NCBI RefSeq assembly: GCF_000422965.1
Contig: NZ_AUHB01000004.1
Span: forward strand, 186,001 to 250,000
Source of the DNA: Pleomorphomonas oryzae DSM 16300
GTDB lineage: Bacteria; Pseudomonadota; Alphaproteobacteria; Rhizobiales; Pleomorphomonadaceae
DNA length: 64,000 bases
Direction of reading: 5' to 3'
Shown here: positions 34,021 to 41,830 of the stretch, piece after piece
How positions within the stretch are numbered: the stretch's first letter is position 1
Layout of the letters: each line of letters starts with the position of its first letter
The notes under the pieces: generated by a model
What the model saw: the letters and a program-made list of their open reading frames with translations, nothing else
What the model was told of the DNA's origin: nothing
Database searches by the model: none
Program-made: the position numbers and the translations under genes

Positions 34021-37002
34021 TCAGGGAATGCAACGTCCGTCCCGCCCCGGTCGACAGGAGCCGGTTCGCGCACTCGTCGGCGCTACGCTGGCGGGCGTTC
34101 GTCCGAGTGCCCCAAGATCGAGCGGACCGCCTGCGAGGCCAGGCGAGCGAGCAGTCCCCTCTCCTCGCTGCGGTAGGGAGGCAAGGCTGGCCGGACGAAC
34201 CGGCGGCAGAGGCGGAACGATCGCGGCTGGCGCAACGGCGGTAACAAGAGCTGCGGGCGCTACGGAGGCTTCGGGCGCTACGGATTCTTCCACCGGTTTT
34301 GGCGGTTCGGCAAGCTTGTCGATCATCGAGGTCATCGCGTCCGGCCCGACGGCTTCGAGCTTCGGCGCGGCATCGCCACCGATCAAGCGGGCGAAGCCGC
34401 CGGTCATGGCGGCGAGGTGCGCATAGCCGGCGGTGGGATCACCGATGAGGCCGGGAAGATCGGGATAAAGACGCGGCGCGGCCAGCGGGCCGACGACCGC
34501 CACCGGCGCTTCGAAATCCGGATAATCCTTCATCGTTGGCTTGAGGCGCAGGTCGAGCGCACCGCCCGCAAGGCCGAGTGTACCCGCCCCAGTGAGCTGG
34601 AGATTGCCGGCCGCGAAGGCGAGATTGTCGCCTGTCACCAAGCCCCTCACCAACTTCACATGGCCGGACAGTTTATCAAAACCGAAGCGTCCCCGATCCG
34701 ACCCGAAACCGGTCTGCACCGAGTGGGCAAGCCTGCCGATCAGCGCCACCGGGTCAAGGCCGTCGAGAGTCCCATGGACGATGGAGAAATCGGCGCTCCC
34801 GGTTGCCGACTTGAAGAGATCATCGCGCTTCTTTCCCTCGGCACTGACATCGGCCGCAAGATTGATCTCACCGTCGGCAACGCTACCAATCAACGGCGCG
34901 AGGCTGGCAAGGCGTGCCCCCTCGAGCTTGCCCTTGAGCACGTAGGCCGGCCGATCCCCCGCCTTGACGGTCAGTGCCGCGGAACCGCTGCCGCCACCGA
35001 GCGACAGATGAGGAAGTCCGATCTCGGCGCCTTTGTCGCCAAGGTGAAGATCGACGGGGCCGCCAGCTGCCGCTACCGGACCGGCAGCGATCCGCGTCGC
35101 CTCGATGCGCAGGTCGGCATCGGTCGCTGTCCACAGCGGCCGGCTTGTTCCAGACAGCGCCTCGCCAAACGCACCGGCCAAGGCGGCGATATCGACGGTA
35201 TCGCCACTGAGCCGGCCGGTCAGCCGGCTGCGATCGCCGGCCGTCGACAGGTCGAGCAGGCCGGCAAAGGCGCCATCGCCGAGTATCAACCGCGCGTCGG
35301 ACAGCGTCATGCGTCCGGCGCCGGCTTCCAGCTGGCCATCCAGCGAGGCTTCCGCCGGCAGGCCGGCAACGCCAGCCAACATCGGCAATTGGCGACTGGC
35401 CAGCGTCAGGCTGCCGTTCGCCGAGAATGCCATGGGATCGATGTCGCCATCGAAGCCGGCGGACAGGATCGGCCCGTTAAGCCGAGCCTCGACCGGTGCC
35501 GCGCCCCCTTCGATCAACCGGCGCGGCGGCACCGCCGCTTCCAGGGCAATGACGCCCGATGGAGCGGTTGCCTGGCCGGTGAGCTGCGCCGGCTTGTCGA
35601 GACCGACCACAGAAAGATCGGCCGAAATCCCGGTCAGGGCCGGCAACACGATCCCGCTGGCAAGCGGAAGGCTGCCCAAGCGTCCGTCACGAAGCTGGCC
35701 GGCGCCATCGACGGCGATCGTTGCCGCCAGCTCATCGGTCGATCGGCCGTGCGCCGACAGGCGGAGATCAGCGGCAAGACGGCCGCTCAGCGGTGATGCG
35801 GCAAGACCTGCCAGGGATAAGACCTCCCCAACTTCGATGTCCTTTACGGCAAAGGAAGCACCAAGGCGTCGGCCGTCCCCGTCGGGGACAAGGTCGAGCC
35901 GGCTCGACAAGGTGCCTTTGCCCGCCATCGCATCGAACAGCGCGCCGAAGCGCCCCTCGCGGTCGACGGCCGTCAGACGAACGCCGTGGATCTGGCCGCC
36001 GGGAAGCGTAAGCTCGGCGAGCTTCAGATCGATTCCGGCGTCAAAGGGTGCATGGCCGCCAACGGGATCGAAGCCAAGGCGAGCGGCAAGCGCGGCGAGC
36101 GTCGCCAGCGATTGGGCCGGCAATCGTGCGAAATCGGCATGGAGATCGGCGGAAGCGCGCGGTGCACCGAGATCGAGCGCCGCGGACAGTCGGCCGCTGC
36201 TGCCCAAAACGGTTGCCGACGCATTGACCATTTCAGCCCGGCCGGACGACAGCGTAATGGCGCCGTTAAGCTCGACTGCCCCGGGCGCAACCGCAAAGGG
36301 GCCGCCGAGAGCGGCGGTATCCGGCACCGACAAATCGAGGCGCCCAGCAAAAGCGCCCCCTGCAACGCCGCCATCGAGACCGGCACTCAGCGCCGGAATG
36401 GTCAGTTGCGCCCGCATGGCGCCAGTCGTTCCCGCCTCTATCGTCAACGACAGCGGCGTGTCGTGCAGCATCGTTTTGAAAATCAGCCGGTCGCCGCTGT
36501 CGGTACGGGTCGCCGACACCGCAACCCCGTCGAGGCTGGCTTCCGCACCACCGGCGGAAATGACCAGTCGCCCATCGGTGGCCAGGAAATGCCGATCGGT
36601 TGCTCGGCTTGCCAGCTCGGTCAGCGCGCCGATAACTTTCGCCGGGTCGAGATCGCCACCCTTAACGGCGAGGCTGAGGGTCGGCCGCTCGACCGTCACG
36701 CTGGCGAGTTCGGCCGAACCGGACAGGAAAGGCAGCGGGTTGAGAGCAAGGAAAAGTCGGGCGGCATGCACATTGCCGAGACCATCCGGAAGGTCGATCG
36801 CAACGTCGCTGGCCACCACGGAGGGCGTCGGCAACAGCGTCAGATCGGCAGCCCCGTATTTGACGGCCGTACCGGTCTCCGCTTCGAAGGCAGCGATGGA
36901 TGGCGCCACGAACTTATCGAGCGGAAATAGCGGCGCCATCGCCAGGCGTAACGCCAGGACGATCAACACCAGCCCCGACAAGGCGGTGACGACGCGAATC
37001 AT
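34021..37002 (-). CDS. AsmA family protein
   Basis: This 993-residue envelope protein has one N-terminal membrane helix (about 4-24). Then comes an AsmA-type N-domain (LDKFVAPSIAAFEAETGTAVKYGAADLTLLPTPSVVASDVAIDLPDG) and long repetitive beta-strand sequence. The AsmA C-terminal region lies at about 730-900 (GEINLAADVSAEGKKRDDLFKSATGSADFSIVHGTLDG). The tail (about 930-993) is Ala/Pro-rich. AsmA-like proteins are thought to bridge inner and outer membranes in phospholipid transport. Its operon partners are not evident; it faces phaR divergently. Confidence 0.85.
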   Translation of the reverse strand: MIRVVTALSGLVLIVLALRLAMAPLFPLDKFVAPSIAAFEAETGTAVKYGAADLTLLPTPSVVASDVAIDLPDGLGNVHAARLFLALNPLPFLSGSAELASVTVERPTLSLAVKGGDLDPAKVIGALTELASRATDRHFLATDGRLVISAGGAEASLDGVAVSATRTDSGDRLIFKTMLHDTPLSLTIEAGTTGAMRAQLTIPALSAGLDGGVAGGAFAGRLDLSVPDTAALGGPFAVAPGAVELNGAITLSSGRAEMVNASATVLGSSGRLSAALDLGAPRASADLHADFARLPAQSLATLAALAARLGFDPVGGHAPFDAGIDLKLAELTLPGGQIHGVRLTAVDREGRFGALFDAMAGKGTLSSRLDLVPDGDGRRLGASFAVKDIEVGEVLSLAGLAASPLSGRLAADLRLSAHGRSTDELAATIAVDGAGQLRDGRLGSLPLASGIVLPALTGISADLSVVGLDKPAQLTGQATAPSGVIALEAAVPPRRLIEGGAAPVEARLNGPILSAGFDGDIDPMAFSANGSLTLASRQLPMLAGVAGLPAEASLDGQLEAGAGRMTLSDARLILGDGAFAGLLDLSTAGDRSRLTGRLSGDTVDIAALAGAFGEALSGTSRPLWTATDADLRIEATRIAAGPVAAAGGPVDLHLGDKGAEIGLPHLSLGGGSGSAALTVKAGDRPAYVLKGKLEGARLASLAPLIGSVADGEINLAADVSAEGKKRDDLFKSATGSADFSIVHGTLDGLDPVALIGRLAHSVQTGFGSDRGRFGFDKLSGHVKLVRGLVTGDNLAFAAGNLQLTGAGTLGLAGGALDLRLKPTMKDYPDFEAPVAVVGPLAAPRLYPDLPGLIGDPTAGYAHLAAMTGGFARLIGGDAAPKLEAVGPDAMTSMIDKLAEPPKPVEESVAPEASVAPAALVTAVAPAAIVPPLPPVRPASLASLPQRGEGTARSPGLAGGPLDLGALGRTPASVAPTSARTGSCRPGRDGRCIP

Positions 37003-37165
37003 TCCCCCCGACCCTCATGCCTCCAAGGCAAGCACCGGATTCCCCTCCGAACCGGTACAAGTTTATACAATACCAGCCCTTTCGGACTTTGGCATCCTTC
37101 TCCGACTATCCGATGGGAGAAGCCTTATTCCGCGCCGCAGAAAGGAATGACTGCAGGGCAAAAGA

Positions 37166-37196
37166 CTTGGCTGCGGCGCACCATTACCCCTATGTT
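37166..37196 (+). promoter_or_regulatory. Candidate sigma-70-type promoter of phaR
   Basis: CTTGGC (37166-37171) and CTATGT (37190-37195) are separated by 18 nt, close to the rhizobial CTTGAC-N17-CTATAT pattern. They lie about 45 bp before the phaR ATG. Confidence 0.45.
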
Positions 37197-37239
37197 GGAT
37201 AGACAGCGTTGAAGAACGACGACGTAGCAAGAGGCTCCG

Positions 37240-37809
37240 ATGTCCAAGACGAGGCAGAGCACGGTTATTCGGAAATACGCCAACCGGCGGCTCTACGACA
37301 CTGGCACCTCCAGCTACGTGACCCTGCAGGATCTCGCCGCCATGGTGCGCGCCAACACCGACTTTGTGGTGATCGACGCCCGCAGCGATCAGGACATTAC
37401 CCATGAGGTGCTGACGCAGATCATTCTTGAGGAAGAAACGCGCGGGCCGCATCTCCTGCCGGTCAACTTCCTGCGGCAGCTCATCCGCTTCTACGGCGAT
37501 GAATTGCAGGCCATGGTGCCCGCCTTCCTCGAATATTCCATCGGCCAGTTTGCCCGCGAGCAGGGCAAGATGCGCGGCATCGCCGGCGAGGCTCTGGGCG
37601 CCTCCACCCTCAGCGAAAAGCTCGGCGAGCAGGTTCGGCTCAACGCCGAATCCTTCGAGCGCGCGGTGCGCGCCGCCCTGCCCGGCGAAGCTCCAGAGGA
37701 AGAGGCACCCCCGGCAGAAGGCCGAGCGGCCGATATCGACGCACTGCGCGACGAACTCGAAGCCATGCGGCGGCGGCTCGACCGGCTGGCGGCGCCCGAA
37801 ATCAAATAG
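37240..37809 (+). CDS. phaR: Polyhydroxyalkanoate synthesis repressor PhaR
   Basis: This 189-residue DNA-binding protein of the PHB/PHA accumulation regulator family has the hallmark VIRKYANRRLYDTGTSSYVTL (about 9-29) followed by VVIDARSDQDITHEVLTQIILEEE. It also has the PHB-associated segment HLLPVNFLRQLIRFYGDELQAMVPAFLEYSI. A charged C-terminal coil ends in DALRDELEAMRRRLDRLA. PhaR represses phasin and synthesis genes and is released by binding PHA granules. No phaCAB or phasin gene is in the window, as is usual for scattered alphaproteobacterial pha genes. Confidence 0.93.
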   Translation: MSKTRQSTVIRKYANRRLYDTGTSSYVTLQDLAAMVRANTDFVVIDARSDQDITHEVLTQIILEEETRGPHLLPVNFLRQLIRFYGDELQAMVPAFLEYSIGQFAREQGKMRGIAGEALGASTLSEKLGEQVRLNAESFERAVRAALPGEAPEEEAPPAEGRAADIDALRDELEAMRRRLDRLAAPEIK

Positions 37810-37815
37810 GTTCGA

Positions 37816-39567
37816 TCAAGCTGGAGCCACGGCGAGTGGGCCGTGCAGCCAGCCGTCGTCATCGAGACCGTCGAGCACCGTGGCGCCCGGGCCGGCCCTG
37901 AGGCGCGGTTCGCCGATCAGCCGTCCCTGGAAAGCGGAAATGCCGAGCTCGGCCAGCAGCACGGCCGAAGCTTCGTCCTGGACGAATTCGGCAACGGTGC
38001 GAATGCCGAAATGGCTGGCCAGCGTGGTGAGCGCCCTGACGAACACCACGGCATCGGCGTCGCGGCCGATATCGCGGATGAAGGCGCCGTCGATCTTCAG
38101 CCAATCCGGCTTGATGTCGCGTAGCATCCTGAGCGAAGTATGGCCCGAGCCGAAGTCGTCGATGGCAATGCGGCAGCCGATGTCGCGCACCGTGGAGACC
38201 ATATGCCGGAGGTCGTCGAGACGTGACAGTGCCGCCGTCTCGGTGATCTCGATGGTCAGTCGCTTCAGCGCATCGCCATCGCGGCGCGCCCCGGCCACCA
38301 GCATGCTGAGCCAGGCCGGATCGGCCAGTGTTTCCGGCGACACGTTGACTGAGAGCTTGAGCGACGGCGACGCCTGGAGATCGGCCATCACCAGCGTCAG
38401 CGCCCGCATGTCGAGCCGCCGGATCAAGCCGAGCTTTTCCGCCGCTTCCACATAGGGGCCACCGGAGACGATCTCTCCCGATGGCAGCGCCAGCCGGCTG
38501 AGAGCCTCGTAATAGATCACCGCCCGATCACCGGCACGGGCGATCGGCTGATAGGCCAGCACGAAGCGGTCCTCGGCAAGGCCACGCTGGATGGTCTCGG
38601 CGATCTCGACGTTGCGGCGTCGGAGGGCATCGCGGGCCGCCGACGGCTCATAAAGGGTGAGGCGGCGATCGATGTCGCGCCGGGCGTCGCCGAGCGCTTC
38701 CTCGGCGCGGTTGGCCGCCATGGCGCCGGACAGCGCATGCTGGGGCAGCATGACGGCTCCGATGGCGATATCGGCGCGTACGGCGGCACCGTCGCAGTCG
38801 ATCGCCTCGCCGCGCACCGCGTCGCGGAAGCGTTCGGTGGCGATGATCAGTGCATGCTCGTCGCAGTCATTGAGAATGGCGCCGAACTTGTGCCCCGAGA
38901 ACGAGCCGAATATGTCGCCCTGCCGCATGCGGCGAAGAATGCGTTCACCGGCGGCATCGATCACTCGATCACCGGCCTCGTAACCGAAATTGGCGTTGAT
39001 CCGTCCGATGTCCAGCACGGCAATGATCAGGAATACCGCCGTGCCGCCCCCTGCCTCGAGCATCTTCAGCCGGTCATCGAGGCTTTGAAGCAGTTCGTCG
39101 CGATCGAGACGACGATCCGGTCCGTAAAGGCGGGCCGGGGCGACCATCTCCACATGGCGCGGCAGCACCCGCACCGTGCCACGCGCGCCAAGCGCCGGCT
39201 GGCCATCCGGGCCGAACCAGCTGCCGCTCTCTTCGATGCGCACACCCTGCGGCTTGCCGCCGCGCGGCATCAGATCGTAGACGATCCGGTAGTCGGGCCC
39301 GATGCGCTCGGCAGACAGCATGGGTGGCGGCGTTGCGGCAAGCCGCAGCGTTGCCGCTTGCGGCCCAATCAGACGCTGAAGCGCCCGGCCAGAAAGCGGC
39401 ACTTCATAGCTTGGAAGATCGAGAACTTCGCCGGCGTTCGGCGACCAGCGAAGGCGGTCTTCGGCATAGTCGTGCTCGTAGGCAGCGACGCCCGCCGCAG
39501 CCATGGCTGCGCCGACGGCGCCACCGGCCAGCCCGTGCCCTTCGGAAGAAACGAGATCGTCATCCAT
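37816..39567 (-). CDS. Degenerate-GGDEF / EAL domain protein (probable c-di-GMP phosphodiesterase)
   Basis: This 583-residue cytoplasmic protein has a PAS-like N-terminal region (about 20-150). A GGDEF fold (about 155-315) follows with the active loop changed to GSFSGHKFGA, so no cyclase activity is expected. An EAL domain (about 325-560) retains YEALSRL, the Asn in NVSPETL, the Glu in IEITET, IDDFGSG, LKIDGAFI and the late Glu in VAEFVQDE. It therefore probably degrades c-di-GMP. The ATG is at 39567. A perfect CtrA box lies 137 bp upstream, and the partner gene across the gap is a small unknown protein. Confidence 0.85.
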   Translation of the reverse strand: MDDDLVSSEGHGLAGGAVGAAMAAAGVAAYEHDYAEDRLRWSPNAGEVLDLPSYEVPLSGRALQRLIGPQAATLRLAATPPPMLSAERIGPDYRIVYDLMPRGGKPQGVRIEESGSWFGPDGQPALGARGTVRVLPRHVEMVAPARLYGPDRRLDRDELLQSLDDRLKMLEAGGGTAVFLIIAVLDIGRINANFGYEAGDRVIDAAGERILRRMRQGDIFGSFSGHKFGAILNDCDEHALIIATERFRDAVRGEAIDCDGAAVRADIAIGAVMLPQHALSGAMAANRAEEALGDARRDIDRRLTLYEPSAARDALRRRNVEIAETIQRGLAEDRFVLAYQPIARAGDRAVIYYEALSRLALPSGEIVSGGPYVEAAEKLGLIRRLDMRALTLVMADLQASPSLKLSVNVSPETLADPAWLSMLVAGARRDGDALKRLTIEITETAALSRLDDLRHMVSTVRDIGCRIAIDDFGSGHTSLRMLRDIKPDWLKIDGAFIRDIGRDADAVVFVRALTTLASHFGIRTVAEFVQDEASAVLLAELGISAFQGRLIGEPRLRAGPGATVLDGLDDDGWLHGPLAVAPA

Positions 39568-39703
39568 CAGCCGCCGTCCTCGTCGTTTTGGAACACCTAG
39601 CGCAACACTCCCGCGACGGGAACCGGGATTTTGATCCTTCCCCACCATCCAGGCTGCGAAATGCCTGGGACACCGATCTATTTTCAATCCATCGTCTTGC
39701 GCA

Positions 39704-39722
39704 TTAACCTTTTCTTAACCAT
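39704..39722. promoter_or_regulatory. Perfect CtrA-type box TTAA-N7-TTAA
   Basis: TTAACCTTTTCTTAACC matches the CtrA consensus TTAA-N7-TTAAC in full, followed by CAT. It lies between the divergent EAL protein (39567) and the small protein (39813). On the minus strand TTAATG and AAAATA are 17 nt apart, so the box would overlap the -35 of the EAL gene. Confidence 0.65.
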
Positions 39723-39812
39723 TCTTGAAGGGTGGCGCGCCGGTTGCTCAGTAGTCTGCACGTCGGTTCACTTTGTGCCGAAACGGCACAGCCCCTTGAA
39801 AGGCCTGCGACA

Positions 39813-40196
39813 ATGATCGGATCGGTCGGCTCCATCGGCGAAAGCGTCGGCAGCCAGCGTCTCGAAAAGACGCCTCGCCGCGCAGATGGTCGTTATGTCG
39901 AGGCGACCGAAGGCGCATCCGCCAGCGGCGAGCAGCAATTCGCCCTTGTCGATCTTCGCGCCGAACAACGGACTGAAACTTTCCGTCGCGCGACGACGAT
40001 GCCGCCGAGCGATCCTGCCTCAGCGCCTTTCATCGCCCAGCTCGCCGCCCTCAATCTCGGCGACGCGGCCACCGGCGAGCGGCGCGTTCGCCGCGACCCC
40101 TCGCAGATCGTCACCCGGGCCGACGCGCTCTATCGCGATGGCTACCGCCGCGTGACCGATCTCGAGCCCGGCTTCTTCGGCACCGCCGAATACTGA
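39813..40196 (+). CDS. Small conserved-type protein of unknown function
   Basis: This 127-residue soluble protein I cannot assign to a named family. The N-terminal half is polar and Gly/Ser/Glu-rich. The C-terminal half is more ordered: SAPFIAQLAALNLGDAATGERRVRRDP, then an amphipathic stretch TRADALYRDGYRRVTDLEPGFFG. There is no signal peptide or membrane helix. GAAAGG precedes the ATG at 39813. It is divergent from the EAL protein across a CtrA box, so it may be cell-cycle controlled (inference). Confidence 0.6.
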   Translation: MIGSVGSIGESVGSQRLEKTPRRADGRYVEATEGASASGEQQFALVDLRAEQRTETFRRATTMPPSDPASAPFIAQLAALNLGDAATGERRVRRDPSQIVTRADALYRDGYRRVTDLEPGFFGTAEY

Positions 40197-40212
40197 TCGC
40201 CTTCACTCTGGA

Positions 40213-40244
40213 CAAAAACAAAAAGGCCGGCGCAAAGCACCGGC
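40213..40244 (-). terminator. Rho-independent terminator of rpmF
   Basis: On the minus strand the stem GCCGGTGC/GCGCCGGC with loop TTT is followed by CTTTTTGTTTTT, a strong terminator 50 bp after the rpmF stop. On the plus strand the same stem is followed by TCTTTT and could also end the small upstream gene. Confidence 0.85.
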
Positions 40245-40295
40245 TCTTTTCAGGTCTATATGCCGGCCGCCGAAGACGGCCGAGCAAATCTCTTA

Positions 40296-40478
40296 TCAGG
40301 CTTCCTTGGGCGCCAGGATCTGGCGGCCGCGGTACATGCCGGTCTTGAGATCGACGTGGTGAGGACGACGCAGCTCGCCCGAGGTCTTGTCTTCGACGTA
40401 GGTCGGCTGCTTCAGCGCATCGTGCGACCGACGCATGCCCCGCTTGGACGGCGAGGTCTTTCGCTTGGGAACTGCCAT
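40296..40478 (-). CDS. rpmF: 50S ribosomal protein L32
   Basis: This 60-residue ribosomal protein of the large subunit starts [21 protein letters not shown], the bL32 signature. Zinc-binding cysteines found in some L32 forms are absent (C- form). In many bacteria rpmF is followed by plsX; here it stands alone with its own promoter and terminator and mtgA upstream on the same strand. Confidence 0.95.
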   Translation of the reverse strand: MAVPKRKTSPSKRGMRRSHDALKQPTYVEDKTSGELRRPHHVDLKTGMYRGRQILAPKEA

Positions 40479-40565
40479 TGTCTTCTACTCCATCGCCCGC
40501 TCGGAAGGGGGAACCGCAATGGTCCATCATTCGGGCGCGCGGGCGCTCGTTCCTAAAGATGCGGC

Positions 40566-40594
40566 CTTATACAGACTGACGGCCCACTTTGCCA
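40566..40594 (-). promoter_or_regulatory. Candidate rpmF promoter
   Basis: On the minus strand TGGCAA and TATAAG are separated by 17 nt, about 88 bp before the rpmF start and downstream of mtgA. Confidence 0.4.
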
Positions 40595-40667
40595 GTGCCT
40601 GCCCGGAAAAAAGTGCGCCCCTCCGTCGCAATCCCGATGGCAGCCGACCGATGGAGAAAGCCGCCCA

Positions 40668-41411
40668 TCAAGGGGCAAGACATTCGATATAGGCGCCGGA
40701 CTGGCTGACGCGGCGCTCGATGATGCGCGACAGCGTCTTCTGGGCCCGGCTTGGTTTCAGTGGGTTGCGGATGGCCGGGTTAGGCAAGGCCGCGGCAATC
40801 AGCGCCGCCTCATGCCGGTTCAGCTTCGAAGCTGACTTCTTGTAATAATACTGCGCCGCCGCCTCAACGCCGTAGACGTTGGGACCGAGCTCGGCGATGT
40901 TGAGATAGATTTCCAGCGTCCGTCGCTTCGACCAGACGACGTCGGCGTAGAGAGCCAGCGGAATTTCCAGCCCCTTGCGGATGTAGGAGCGCGACGGCCA
41001 CAGGAAGACGTTCTTCACCGTCTGCATGGTGATGGTGCTGGCGCCACGGTTGGGGCCACCATCCCGGCTCAGGACTGAACGGAGCTGTGCCCAGTCGACA
41101 CCATCATGGAAGCAGAACTGACCGTCCTCGCTCATGACGACGGCCTGCTTCATGCCGGGCGCAATATCGTCGAGATCGATCCATTGACGGCTGTAGCCCT
41201 GAAAGGTCAGGAGATCCCAGACCATCAACGTCGAAACTGGCCGGACGAACAGATAGATCGGCGTCAGCACAAATGGCAGGACAACCGCCACCGCTGCGGC
41301 GAGGGAAAGCCGTTTGAGCCAGATCCGCCAGCCAGCCCGCCTCACAGCCGCCGCCTCCTCGTCGCACGCCACCGGCTCGCCTTCGGCTACCGCCTCGCTC
41401 AGATCGCTCAT
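40668..41411 (-). CDS. mtgA: Monofunctional biosynthetic peptidoglycan transglycosylase
   Basis: This 247-residue inner-membrane GT51 enzyme polymerises lipid II into glycan strands. It has one membrane helix at about 35-56 and then the GT51 domain: VVMSEDGQFCFHDGVDW with the catalytic Glu, GASTITMQTVKNVFLWPSRSYIRKGLE, and KRRTLEIYLNIAELGPNVYGVEAAAQYYY. There is no transpeptidase domain, so it is the MtgA class. The start at 41411 matches the usual N-terminal length. Confidence 0.94.
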   Translation of the reverse strand: MSDLSEAVAEGEPVACDEEAAAVRRAGWRIWLKRLSLAAAVAVVLPFVLTPIYLFVRPVSTLMVWDLLTFQGYSRQWIDLDDIAPGMKQAVVMSEDGQFCFHDGVDWAQLRSVLSRDGGPNRGASTITMQTVKNVFLWPSRSYIRKGLEIPLALYADVVWSKRRTLEIYLNIAELGPNVYGVEAAAQYYYKKSASKLNRHEAALIAAALPNPAIRNPLKPSRAQKTLSRIIERRVSQSGAYIECLAP

Positions 41412-41592
41412 GCCCCACCCGCCCTGTCCGTTTTCTCATAAACCAACGGCGTCAGCCGGGCAAACAAGGGAAAAGACGGCAATGGGAGACGACGATCGTC
41501 AACTCCAGCTGTCCGACTTCCAGGACTAACCGGTGAAAAGCCGCTCAAAGCGGCAAATGCCCGCTATTTGCACAAACATGCTATAAATTTGA

Positions 41593-41734
41593 CATGGCGC
41601 AAATTGAGGCAACATGAGACCTTTGACTTGTGAGCGCTGCTTCGTCGGTCTTCCGTCTGGATCTTCCTCCTGATCCACGTGGCTCTCCAGCTTTCCTCCC
41701 AGAACTCAGGCCGGTAACCCCGGCCTGTTTTTTT
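41593..41734 (+). ncRNA. Candidate small RNA with anti-Shine-Dalgarno CU loops and intrinsic terminator
   Basis: The 419-bp mtgA-putA gap carries no coding gene but ends in a strong plus-strand terminator. An extended -10 box TGCTATAAA (41579-41587) predicts a start near 41593. Downstream is a hairpin TGGATC/GATCCA whose 8-nt loop is TTCCTCCT (41664-41671), then single-stranded CTTTCCTCCC (41691-41700), then the terminator stem CAGGCCGG/CCGGCCTG and seven T residues (41707-41734). Exposed CCUCC tracts are the hallmark of alphaproteobacterial anti-SD sRNAs (the suhB/MmgR and CcsR-like groups). The 5' end is uncertain. A short GCCGCT-AGCGGC hairpin lies upstream at 41540-41554. Confidence 0.6.
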
Positions 41735-41777
41735 GCGCCTTGCCCCCCGGAAGCCGTGCGCTGCGGTCGTCAAGAGA

Positions 41778-41802
41778 AAGGCCGAGGATTACTCCTCGGC
41801 CT
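41778..41802 (-). terminator. Terminator of putA
   Basis: AAGGCCGAGGA pairs with TCCTCGGCCTT around a 4-nt loop, and on the minus strand TTTCTCTT follows. It lies about 30 bp past the putA stop and back-to-back with the candidate sRNA terminator. Confidence 0.75.
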
Positions 41803-41830
41803 TCCCTTCGCCCCCCACCATTATGTTCTG

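Noticed and set aside
41482-41529. 15-codon reading frame MGDDDRQLQLSDFQD with AGGGAAAAG upstream
   Set aside because: Too short to support as a gene, no conserved feature, and no downstream plus-strand coding gene that it could lead.
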